DNA of 7,603 nucleotides from Clostridiales bacterium UBA6388 (GTDB taxonomy: Bacteria > Bacillota > Clostridia > Oscillospirales > Oscillospiraceae), in the NCBI GenBank assembly GCA_002437575.1, contig DJQK01000127.1, forward strand, positions 1 to 7,603. Reading direction: 5' to 3'. Below, in pieces: positions 1 to 5,172 of this stretch. The first letter of the stretch is position 1. Each line of letters starts with the position of its first letter. The notes below the pieces were generated by a model. That model was given only the letters and a program-made list of their open reading frames with translations, was not told where the DNA came from and made no database searches. The position numbers and the translations under genes are program-made.

Positions 1-2
1 TG

Positions 3-143
3 GGCGCGATGATTGGTGCTGCCGGCACAATTTATGCGCCGATTACAGTTCCGATTTTAAGCCTCGTTGGGGGAATCGCCGGCTCATTTGCAGGAGACGC
101 TCTGGCAAAATGGGTCGTTGATATTACGTATGTAGGAGAGTGA
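3..143 (+). CDS. C-terminal end of a glycine-rich (glycine-zipper-like) protein, 5' end outside the window
   Basis: The frame beginning at base 3 is open to the TGA at 141-143 and gives 46 residues. The peptide is rich in small residues with repeated GxxxG/AxxxG-type spacing (GAMIGAAG, then VGGIAGSFAG), followed by a short tail, DALAKWVVDITYVGE. Such glycine-zipper stretches can insert into or associate with membranes and occur, among many other proteins, near the C-termini of bacterial secreted toxins. The stop codon lies 4 bases before the next gene's ATG, and that gene's ribosome binding site AGGAG (134-138) is inside this reading frame, so the genes are almost certainly co-transcribed. 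I do not recognise the family. The 'toxin' idea is inference from composition and neighbourhood only. An ATG occurs at base 9, but continued openness to the window edge suggests a longer protein. Confidence 0.6.
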   Translation, partial: GAMIGAAGTIYAPITVPILSLVGGIAGSFAGDALAKWVVDITYVGE

Positions 144-147
144 AAAA

Positions 148-810
148 ATGGGACTCTGGAAATTCCTGAAATGGACGTTCCAAAAACGGGAAACTACACC
201 GCACGAAGACTTCGGGTTGAGTATCTTTCAGGAAAACGGCATGGATATGTTCAGTCTCGCCTGCTGGGAGGTGGGGCCGCGGGGTTTTTCGCTCTGGCTG
301 GAAATTTTTGAAGCACTGATGGCGGGGCGCCTCTGCGTGAGCCGTGTGGAGTGCTGGAGCTACCGGGATAAGCGGGAAGACGGAAGGAAGACCGAAATTT
401 TCTACAAGAACACCTTCCCGATGTGCTACGCGCAGGACCATTTGCGCGACCACGCCGCGCATACGCTCCTGACCGACGGCTGGAAGGACATTTATTCTGT
501 CGGCAGCGGCATCGACCGGCAGATGCTCGAGACCCTGTATACGGAAGATTCAGAGACCACCGGCTGGACGCCATATGACTGTACGCCGAGCTTTTTCGCA
601 CTCGAGCGCCTTCCGGAGCCGGTTACATTTGACGCCGTCAAGGAAAGCACCGGCCAGCCGGGGCTTTACAGTCTGTGCTATGACAGCTGCGAGGACTGGC
701 TCGATATCACGCTGCCGGACGAAAAAACGCGCGAGTTTGTCCTGAAAACCATCCGCGACTGCTTGTCCGCGCACGGAAAAACGCTGTGGGTGCAGGGGCA
801 GGACGAATGA
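148..810 (+). CDS. Hypothetical protein with MGLxKFLKWTF N-terminus (full-length member of a tandem pair)
   Basis: This 220-residue protein has no family I recognise. The start is fixed by AGGAG at 134-138, nine bases before the ATG. The N-terminus MGLWKFLKWTF is hydrophobic/aromatic and basic; the rest is acidic and rich in W, Y, F and C, with no signal peptide or obvious transmembrane segment, so it is probably cytosolic. The downstream frame at 812 begins with MGLLKFLKWTF, and the first ~75 residues of the two proteins align loosely (for example LEIFEALMAGRLCVSRV with YAILERLCAEKYVAAWVSSV), which makes them tandem paralogues. The gene follows the end of a glycine-zipper protein by 4 bases and precedes its paralogue by 1 base, so the three form one transcription unit. 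Tandem paralogues after a glycine-rich protein resemble immunity genes after a polymorphic toxin, but no toxin domain is visible here, so this remains a guess. Confidence 0.7.
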   Translation: MGLWKFLKWTFQKRETTPHEDFGLSIFQENGMDMFSLACWEVGPRGFSLWLEIFEALMAGRLCVSRVECWSYRDKREDGRKTEIFYKNTFPMCYAQDHLRDHAAHTLLTDGWKDIYSVGSGIDRQMLETLYTEDSETTGWTPYDCTPSFFALERLPEPVTFDAVKESTGQPGLYSLCYDSCEDWLDITLPDEKTREFVLKTIRDCLSAHGKTLWVQGQDE

Positions 811-1027
811 CATGGGCCTCTTGAAATTTCTGAAATGGACGTTTTCGAAGGATGCGCGATATGTGCCGCGGCTGACGCTGAGCGATGGGCAGGACGAAGA
901 GGGGCCACACCTCTATTTTGGCTGTGAGGGCGATCATTACAGCGTGTGCTATGCGATCCTTGAGCGGCTGTGCGCGGAAAAGTATGTCGCGGCGTGGGTG
1001 AGCAGCGTGTTCCGGTGCGATGAGAGC

Positions 1028-1065
1028 AGAAAAAAGCAGGAGAGAAACTGCTTTCTCTCCTGCTT
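1028..1065 (-). terminator. Rho-independent terminator of the perR-rubrerythrin-rubredoxin operon
   Basis: A perfect 14-bp inverted repeat (1034-1047 with 1052-1065; AAGCAGGAGAGAAA and its complement) encloses a 4-base loop. Read on the minus strand, the hairpin is followed directly by a run of T (complement of A1031-A1035), the standard intrinsic terminator form. It lies 10 bases after the rubredoxin stop codon. There is no T run on the plus-strand side, so it should work in the minus direction only. Confidence 0.88.
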
Positions 1066-1075
1066 CCAAAAAGGC

Positions 1076-1234
1076 TTATTCTTCCGGGCTGAACTGGTCT
1101 TTGCCGACGCCGCAGAGCGGGCAGACCCAATCCTCGGGAACTTCTTCCCAGGGCGTGCCGGGGGCTACGCCGTTATCGGGATCACCGACTGCGGGGTCAT
1201 AGACATAGCCGCAGACATCACAGACATATTTCAT
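1076..1234 (-). CDS. Rubredoxin (52 aa)
   Basis: A small one-iron electron carrier, probably passing electrons to the rubrerythrin encoded upstream. Translating the minus strand from the ATG at 1234 gives 52 residues, the normal rubredoxin length. The protein begins MKYVCDVCGYVYDP and contains both iron knuckles: C5-x2-C8-G and C38-P-L-C41-G. The intervening NGVAPGTPWEEVPEDW stretch and the GKDQF sequence after the second knuckle are typical of the family. The ribosome binding site AAGGAG (1245-1250) lies 10 bases before the start and overlaps the stop codon of the preceding small gene, so translation may be coupled. It is the last gene before the terminator. It lies wholly antisense to the open frame at 812-1285, which is a reason to distrust that frame's 3' half. 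The sequence match is essentially diagnostic. Confidence 0.96.
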   Translation of the reverse strand: MKYVCDVCGYVYDPAVGDPDNGVAPGTPWEEVPEDWVCPLCGVGKDQFSPEE

Positions 1235-1248
1235 GGCAATATCGCTCC

Positions 1249-1470
1249 TTATTCCGAAAAAGTATACCGAACAATGACGCCGTGACCGTCTCCGGTTGTA
1301 ATAACGGGTTCACCGTCCAGATTTTTCCCGGTATCCAGAATCGGCCAGCTGCTGTGCGATTTCACAAAAGCCTCGGGGCTTTCAGCCTGGACATCCATAA
1401 ATTCTTCCTGCCGGTGCGCTTCTCCGCCGCAGGGATTGATCGTTTCGATCAGGACCTCATAATCATGCAT
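1249..1470 (-). CDS. Small conserved-looking protein of unknown function in the rubrerythrin operon (73 aa)
   Basis: I do not recognise this family. The protein starts MHDYEVLIETINPCGG and ends GVIVRYTFSE. It is acidic, has one cysteine (C14) and one tryptophan (W43), and no membrane segment. The chosen ATG at 1470 sits eight bases after AAAGGAG; a GTG at 1491 in the same frame would put that ribosome binding site inside the coding region and is less likely. The start lies 36 bases after the rubrerythrin stop, and the TAA stop (1249-1251) overlaps the rubredoxin ribosome binding site, so the gene belongs to the perR-rubrerythrin-rubredoxin operon. Position suggests a role in peroxide or oxygen defence, or in maturation or stability of the iron proteins, but the sequence offers no direct proof. 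A single cysteine argues against an independent metal centre of the rubredoxin type. Confidence 0.8.
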   Translation of the reverse strand: MHDYEVLIETINPCGGEAHRQEEFMDVQAESPEAFVKSHSSWPILDTGKNLDGEPVITTGDGHGVIVRYTFSE

Positions 1471-1506
1471 GGAAAAAACTCCTTTCCTCACGCCGCGCGC
1501 AGCGCC

Positions 1507-2097
1507 TTATTTGCCGAAATAGCGATCGAGCAGACCGCCCAGCGCCTTGCCGTGTCGGGCTTCGTCGCGGGCCATCTCATGGACGGTATCGTGGATGGCG
1601 TCGAGATTGAGCTGCTTGGCCTTCTTTGCCAGCTCGAACTTGCCCTGCGTTGCGCCGAACTCGCAGCTGACGCGCCAGGTCAGATTCTTTTTCGTGTCGG
1701 CGTGCATATTGCTCTCGAGATCGGAACCCAGCATCTCAGCGAACTTTGCCGCGTGCTCCGCCTCTTCATGGGCGGCCTTTTCCCAGTACAGGCCGATCTC
1801 CGGATAGCCCTCGCGGTGTGCGACGCGGGCCATGCACAGATACATACCGACTTCCGAGCACTCGCCGTGGAAGTTTGCCATCAGCTGATCGAAGATGTAC
1901 TTCTTGTCCTCTTCGGAGATGTCGGGGTTGTTTTTCACGGTCGTGCCGTAGACGCCGAACTCATGCTCAGCCGCCAGCTTCAGCTCGCCCTTGACTTCCT
2001 CGAACATATTGCTCTTGGCATGACATACCGGGCATTCCGCCGGAGCCGCTTCGCCTTCGTAGATGTAACCGCAAACCTTGCAAACGAACTTCTTCAT
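1507..2097 (-). CDS. Reverse rubrerythrin (N-terminal rubredoxin domain, C-terminal diiron domain)
   Basis: A non-haem diiron peroxidase that reduces H2O2 to water, in clostridial homologues with electrons from NADH through a reductase and rubredoxin. The 196-residue protein has the 'reversed' order. A rubredoxin-like domain comes first (C6-x2-C9-G and C22-x2-C25, the short knuckle spacing of rubrerythrins), then a four-helix ferritin-like domain. The latter carries diiron-type ligand motifs: E79 in FHGECSEVG, the WEKAAHEEAEH helix (about 95-105), E136 in the WRVSCEFG helix, and E169-x2-H172 in ARDEARHG. The start at 2097 is eight bases after GGAGG (2106-2110); an ATG at 2112 in the same frame overlaps that ribosome binding site and is rejected. 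It is cytosolic, 40 bases downstream of perR and followed by a small unknown gene and rubredoxin, its likely electron donor. The order of domains resembles that of clostridial NADH-peroxidase rubrerythrins. Confidence 0.94.
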   Translation of the reverse strand: MKKFVCKVCGYIYEGEAAPAECPVCHAKSNMFEEVKGELKLAAEHEFGVYGTTVKNNPDISEEDKKYIFDQLMANFHGECSEVGMYLCMARVAHREGYPEIGLYWEKAAHEEAEHAAKFAEMLGSDLESNMHADTKKNLTWRVSCEFGATQGKFELAKKAKQLNLDAIHDTVHEMARDEARHGKALGGLLDRYFGK

Positions 2098-2137
2098 GAT
2101 AAAATCCTCCATTTTTCATTTTTCTGATCGTAATTGC

Positions 2138-2560
2138 TTATTTCTTGTTTTTATATGATGCGGACGTGTCCGCCTTCATACATTCTGTGCACAGACCGTA
2201 AACGCTCAGCCGGTAGTCTGTGATCCTGCCGCCCGCCGTGTTGTGAACTTTCTGAAGAAAGTCGTCTTCGAGGTTCACGTCCATCAGGTCGAGCACCGCG
2301 CTGCACCGGGTGCAGACGAAGTGTGTGTGGGGGCTCGTGTTGCCGTCGAACCGCTCGAGACCGCCGACCGTCCCGACCGAGATGATCAGTCCTTCGTCCT
2401 TGAACATCGAAAGGTTCCGGTACACCGTGCCGAGGCTTAAGTCGGGAATTTCGGGCTTGAGCCGCTGATAGACCCAATCGGCGGTGGGGTGGCAGGTGGT
2501 CGAGCGCACGCAGGCGAGAATCGCGTCGCGTTTGCGGCTGTGTTTTCTGACTGTCGCCAT
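2138..2560 (-). CDS. perR: Fur-family metalloregulator, PerR-like peroxide sensor
   Basis: A 140-residue DNA-binding repressor of the Fur superfamily that probably controls its own operon in response to peroxide. The N-terminal winged helix contains the family signature around HPTADWVYQRL (24-34) and SLGTVYRNL (42-50). The C-terminal dimerisation domain has the two structural zinc pairs C83-x2-C86 and C124-x2-C127. Against my memory of Bacillus subtilis PerR, all five regulatory metal ligands are retained: H24, D72, H78, H80 and D91 (equivalents of H37, D85, H91, H93, D104). The aspartate next to HTH is the feature that separates PerR from Fur. The start at 2560 is seven bases after GGAGG (2568-2572); the ATG at 2566 is too close to it, and a longer frame to 2611 would run into the promoter. 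It is first in the operon with reverse rubrerythrin and rubredoxin, which fits PerR. Fur or Zur specificity is less likely. Confidence 0.87.
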   Translation of the reverse strand: MATVRKHSRKRDAILACVRSTTCHPTADWVYQRLKPEIPDLSLGTVYRNLSMFKDEGLIISVGTVGGLERFDGNTSPHTHFVCTRCSAVLDLMDVNLEDDFLQKVHNTAGGRITDYRLSVYGLCTECMKADTSASYKNKK

Positions 2561-2578
2561 CTGCATCCCTCCAAAACA

Positions 2579-2595
2579 GTAATAATTCTTATTAC
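2579..2595 (-). promoter_or_regulatory. Probable PerR operator (AT-rich inverted repeat)
   Basis: GTAATAATTCTTATTAC is a perfect 7-bp inverted repeat with a 3-base centre. It resembles the AT-rich palindromic boxes bound by PerR/Fur proteins (classical form TTATAATnATTATAA), although the half-site spacing differs. It lies immediately downstream of the minus-strand -10 element, covering about +1 to +17, and 18 bases upstream of the perR start codon. Binding there would block initiation, giving autorepression of the whole operon. Binding by this PerR is inferred. Confidence 0.65.
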
Positions 2596-2602
2596 GGTTA
2601 TT

Positions 2603-2631
2603 AGTATACACGACAGATCGCGGTTTGTAAA
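2603..2631 (-). promoter_or_regulatory. Sigma-A-type promoter of the perR-rubrerythrin-rubredoxin operon
   Basis: On the minus strand the -35 hexamer TTTACA (2631-2626) is separated by exactly 17 bases from the -10 hexamer TATACT (2608-2603). Each hexamer differs from consensus at one position. Transcription should begin near 2596-2597, directly at the edge of the inverted repeat at 2579-2595. Confidence 0.78.
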
Positions 2632-2649
2632 GGGGGTTTTGAAAAATTT

Positions 2650-3714
2650 TTAAGATATTTTTTCTGTGCCATTGATGAACGTCACAAGCGCGTCGGAAAA
2701 GAGCCTCGCCGTGCGCAGCGCCTGCGACAGCGTGTTGCCGGATGCGCCGAACTCCAGAAGCATCGAGCCGGGCCGTTCGTGCTGGTTAAAGCGTTCGGTG
2801 CGCAGATCAATATCGCGGCACAGACCGGGCGCGGAGCGGTTCAAAAGCGCCTGTAATTTGAGTGCGTTCGCCAGATTCTCCTGCCAGTCTGGGTGCTCGA
2901 GCCCGCCCTCGTCGGTCCCAACGACGAACATGAGCCTTGCGCAGTCCTCGCCGGCCACGTCGGCCGTCAGCGCGGCGGGAAAGCCGCTTTGATCCTCCAC
3001 GGCGTCGCGGTGCACATCCAGAACGATCTGGATGGACGGATACTGCGCGAGATGGGTTTCAATGATCGTCTCCATCCGCGCGTAGGCCCCATCGTAGCTG
3101 GGGTAGTCGTTCAGCGTGGTGTCGTGGATGGTCTCGATGCCGGCGTCCTCCAAAAGCCGGGCGATCTCGCTTCCGATGCGGATGACCGAGCGCGTCTGGT
3201 CCTGCGTGCGAAGCTCGCCCGAGGACTCGTACTCATACCCCGCCTCCTGTGTGTACGCCTCCGACGCGTGCGTATGGACGATGAGCACTTTGGGCCCGTC
3301 CTGCGAAAAATCGAGCGCGGTGGATCTTGTCAGAAGCGCGGTCTTATCAAATGTATAGCTGCACGCGCCCGAGACCGTGATCGCCTCCGCCTCCTCCGGC
3401 GAAAACGTCACGGGCTCGTATTCGGGCTCAACCGGTATGTCCGTTTCCGCGTCCGCCTCCAAAACGGTTTGCTCCGGCCAGGCCTCGTCGGAAGGCGTCT
3501 GCGCCGGAAGCTTGTCCTGCGCTGCGGCGGAGACCGGCGCTTCCGTCGTATGCACCAGCGGCATGGGTGCGGCGCTTTCTATGTCGACCCGCCAGAGCGT
3601 GGGCGTTTGCTCCTCCTGCCATAGAAGATAAGCCTGTACCTGCCCGGCCAGCCGCACGATGATCGCCAGCGCCATCAGCGCCAGACAGAAGCTGTGGATC
3701 TTTTGTCTGTTCAT
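2650..3714 (-). CDS. spoIIP: Stage II sporulation protein P (engulfment peptidoglycan hydrolase)
   Basis: SpoIIP is a mother-cell membrane-anchored amidase/endopeptidase that works with SpoIID and SpoIIM to thin septal peptidoglycan and drive forespore engulfment. The predicted 354-residue protein has an N-terminal membrane anchor (about residues 8-32), a variable acidic, proline/alanine-rich linker (about 33-110), and a C-terminal catalytic domain. Family motifs are VLIVHTHASEAYT (143-155, with H147, H149 and E152), VLDVHRDA (231-238, H235) and MLLEFGASGNT (318-328, E321). These contain the zinc-binding histidine and glutamate residues expected of this hydrolase fold. The start at 3714 has a strong GGAGGGG (3722-3728) upstream. 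An in-frame extension to 3825 would cross the divergent promoter and is not favoured. It is a little shorter than Bacillus SpoIIP (about 400 residues, from memory), mainly in the linker. It is divergent from the minD-like gene, and I see no terminator before perR, so some readthrough is possible. Confidence 0.9.
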   Translation of the reverse strand: MNRQKIHSFCLALMALAIIVRLAGQVQAYLLWQEEQTPTLWRVDIESAAPMPLVHTTEAPVSAAAQDKLPAQTPSDEAWPEQTVLEADAETDIPVEPEYEPVTFSPEEAEAITVSGACSYTFDKTALLTRSTALDFSQDGPKVLIVHTHASEAYTQEAGYEYESSGELRTQDQTRSVIRIGSEIARLLEDAGIETIHDTTLNDYPSYDGAYARMETIIETHLAQYPSIQIVLDVHRDAVEDQSGFPAALTADVAGEDCARLMFVVGTDEGGLEHPDWQENLANALKLQALLNRSAPGLCRDIDLRTERFNQHERPGSMLLEFGASGNTLSQALRTARLFSDALVTFINGTEKIS

Positions 3715-3736
3715 AGATGATCCCCTCCCGTATACC

Positions 3737-3744
3737 AGTGTATG
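3737..3744 (-). promoter_or_regulatory. Candidate sigma-E -10 element for spoIIP
   Basis: The minus strand reads CATACACT here, a match to the sigma-E -10 consensus CATACAnT known from Bacillus. SpoIIP is a classical sigma-E product, which makes this plausible. The upstream -35 region (around 3758-3766, GGTCTTTT) matches poorly, and the transcription start would leave only about 15 bases before the start codon. Confidence 0.35.
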
Positions 3745-3808
3745 CAGAAATGACAGGAAAAGACCGAAAAGAAACCGGAGTTTTTTCAACTTCTTCGACA
3801 AAGAGGCA

Positions 3809-3837
3809 TTGAATTTATCGTACAAATCGTATATAAT
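3809..3837 (+). promoter_or_regulatory. Sigma-A-type promoter of the minD-like/mgsA unit
   Basis: TTGAAT (3809-3814) and a perfect TATAAT (3832-3837) are separated by exactly 17 bases. Transcription would begin near 3844, giving a leader of about 29 bases before the ATG at 3873. This is the clearest plus-strand promoter in the window. Confidence 0.82.
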
Positions 3838-3872
3838 GGGTGCAACTATTAAGCAGAGCGGAGGTACGCTGC

Positions 3873-4631
3873 ATGGGGCAGGTTCTGGCGGTCATATCCG
3901 GCAAGGGCGGGACCGGCAAGACATCCCTTTGTGCCGGCGTGGCCGGGTGTCTGTGCATGGAGGGTGCGCGCGTTTTGTGCATCGACGCCGACCTCGGCCT
4001 TCGTAACCTCGATATTTCGCTCGGCATGGCCTCTGAAGCGTCCGTGTGCTTTTTGGATGTCATCCGCGGAGACTACACGCTCGAGCAGGCCCCGCGCGCG
4101 GCGGGACTTGTCGATTTGCAGCTTCTCACCGCGCCTGCCTCCATCCGGCCAGGAGAGCTCGACGAGCAGGCCTTCGGGCGGCTGATCCGGGAGGCAAAGG
4201 AGCGCTACGACTGGGTCCTCATCGACGCGCCCGCGGGCATCGGCATGGGGTTTGACCTCGCCGTCCGGTTTGCAGACGAGCTGATGGTCGTGTGTCTGGC
4301 GGACCCTGCATCCCAGCGCGACGCGGCGGCCGCGGCAGAGCTTGCGCTCTCGAAGCGCGAGGTTCCGGCAAGGCTCGTCGTCAACCGCGTCAGCCCGAAG
4401 CTCTTCCGGCGCATGAACGCCACCGTCGACGATATCATGGACGGCGTGGGCCTGCCGCTTCTGGGCATTGTGCCGGACGACGCGGATGTGACGCTGGCGG
4501 CGGTCGAGGGAAAGCCTCTGTGCCAGTATACCTTTCAGGGCGCGGGCCTTGCGTGCCTTCACATCGCAAAGCGGCTTTCCGGCCAGCGCGTGCAGCTGAT
4601 GAAGATCCGGCAGCGCTTTGCCGGCGTGTAA
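3873..4631 (+). CDS. minD: MinD-like septum-site ATPase (ParA/MinD family)
   Basis: A 252-residue P-loop ATPase of the MinD/ParA family, probably membrane-associated in its ATP form and involved in placing the division site. It has the deviant Walker A motif KGGTGKT (11-17, signature lysine K11), the switch region IDADLGLRNLDISLG (37-51), which is characteristic of MinD rather than plasmid ParA, and Walker B-type WVLIDAPAGIGMGFD (114-128). The C-terminal tail QLMKIRQRFAGV looks like the short amphipathic membrane-targeting helix of MinD. The start at 3873 is eight bases after GGAGG (3860-3864); a GTG at 3840 is less likely. Neither minC nor minE is adjacent; the next gene is mgsA. From memory, many Clostridia have min genes, rodA and mgsA in one neighbourhood, so this may be a reduced version of that cluster. 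A MinD paralogue such as a flagellar or sporulation ATPase is the alternative. Confidence 0.75.
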   Translation: MGQVLAVISGKGGTGKTSLCAGVAGCLCMEGARVLCIDADLGLRNLDISLGMASEASVCFLDVIRGDYTLEQAPRAAGLVDLQLLTAPASIRPGELDEQAFGRLIREAKERYDWVLIDAPAGIGMGFDLAVRFADELMVVCLADPASQRDAAAAAELALSKREVPARLVVNRVSPKLFRRMNATVDDIMDGVGLPLLGIVPDDADVTLAAVEGKPLCQYTFQGAGLACLHIAKRLSGQRVQLMKIRQRFAGV

Positions 4632-4734
4632 AGGCGGCACGTTTTGCCGAGCCTGCACGCTGCAAACCCTGATTTCGATGAAAACACTCTCGCCGAATGG
4701 TGCGGCGCAGCCTGAACAAAGGAGTTGAGAAGAA

Positions 4735-5148
4735 ATGAACATCACCCTCATGGCGCATGATAAGAAAAAAGAACTCATGGTGCAGTTCTGCACCGCGTAT
4801 AAGTCCATTCTCTCCAAGCACAGCCTGTCTGCCACGGCGGCGACGGGACGGCTTGTTTCCGAGGCGACGGGCCTTCCGGTAGCGCTGTTCCTGTCCAAAA
4901 ATCAGGGCGGCCACCAGCAGATCGACGCACGCATCGCCTATAACGAAATTGACCTCGTCATCATGTTCTCCGACCCCAACGACACAGACCCCTGGGAAGA
5001 CCAGCGCATCATGCGCACGCTCCGGCTGTGCGATATGCACAATGTCCCCTGCGCGACGAATCTGGCCTCGGCGGAAATGCTGATCCTGGGTCTACAGCGC
5101 GGCGATCTGGACTGGAGAATGATGATCAAGTCCAGGAAGCTCCACTGA
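4735..5148 (+). CDS. mgsA: Methylglyoxal synthase homologue with altered active-site residues
   Basis: Family members convert dihydroxyacetone phosphate to methylglyoxal and phosphate, a bypass that relieves sugar-phosphate stress. The 137-residue protein clearly belongs to the family: MNITLMAHDKKKELMVQF (H8, D9, K11), ATAATG (33-38, phosphate-binding segment), IAYNEIDLVI (67-76), LRLCDMHNVPCATN and GLQRGDLDWR near the end. However, the catalytic motif GGDQQ is GGHQQ here, with H60 replacing the catalytic aspartate (Asp71 of the E. coli enzyme). The preceding SGPxGG is SKNQGG, the TGTTG of the phosphate site is TAATG, and the conserved PHEPD/PHDPD segment (E. coli His98 and Asp101) is PWEDQR with a one-residue length change. 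The fold seems retained but normal catalysis is doubtful. AAAGGAG (4718-4724) precedes the ATG by ten bases. It is 103 bases after the minD-like gene with no terminator between, so probably in one transcript. Confidence 0.85.
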   Translation: MNITLMAHDKKKELMVQFCTAYKSILSKHSLSATAATGRLVSEATGLPVALFLSKNQGGHQQIDARIAYNEIDLVIMFSDPNDTDPWEDQRIMRTLRLCDMHNVPCATNLASAEMLILGLQRGDLDWRMMIKSRKLH

Positions 5149-5172
5149 GCAATTGACGGCCAAACTTCATAT

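Larger units (their letters stand above)
812..1285 (+). pseudogene. 3'-truncated paralogue of the preceding gene; open frame runs antisense through rubredoxin
   Basis: The frame starts with ATG at 812, one base after the previous stop, with GGGGCAGGA (795-803) as likely ribosome binding site. Residues 1-11 (MGLLKFLKWTF) match the preceding protein almost exactly, and the first ~31 bases of the two genes are also nearly identical. Loose similarity continues to about residue 75 (CDESRKKQE, near base 1040). Beyond that the frame passes through the rubredoxin terminator hairpin (1034-1065), is antisense to the whole rubredoxin gene (1076-1234), and stops in the tail of the next minus-strand gene. 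The C-terminal ~80 residues are therefore very probably not a real protein sequence. The paralogue has 220 residues, so roughly two thirds of the original gene is missing. The simplest reading is a gene cut off by a recombination joint at or near the terminator. A functional short protein with an acquired tail cannot be excluded. Confidence 0.6.

Noticed and set aside
1282..2127. Long plus-strand open frame (281 aa)
   Set aside because: It is the complement of the reverse rubrerythrin and small-protein genes, whose minus-strand products have clear family motifs and ribosome binding sites.
3715..3825. 37-residue N-terminal extension of SpoIIP
   Set aside because: It would cross the divergent TTGAAT/TATAAT promoter, whereas the ATG at 3714 has a strong GGAGGGG ribosome binding site and is followed by a normal membrane anchor.
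4633..4652. Small hairpin CGGCA/TGCCG after the minD-like gene
   Set aside because: Only 5 bp and no following T run, so not supportable as a terminator.
4678..4728. Possible 16-codon leader peptide between the minD-like gene and mgsA
   Set aside because: No ribosome binding site of its own, low complexity and unremarkable composition; its end falls inside the mgsA ribosome binding site by chance.
3849..4898. Long minus-strand open frame (349 aa) opposite the minD-like and mgsA genes
   Set aside because: The opposite strand encodes recognisable MinD and MgsA motifs; the frame is open only because of high GC and codon bias.
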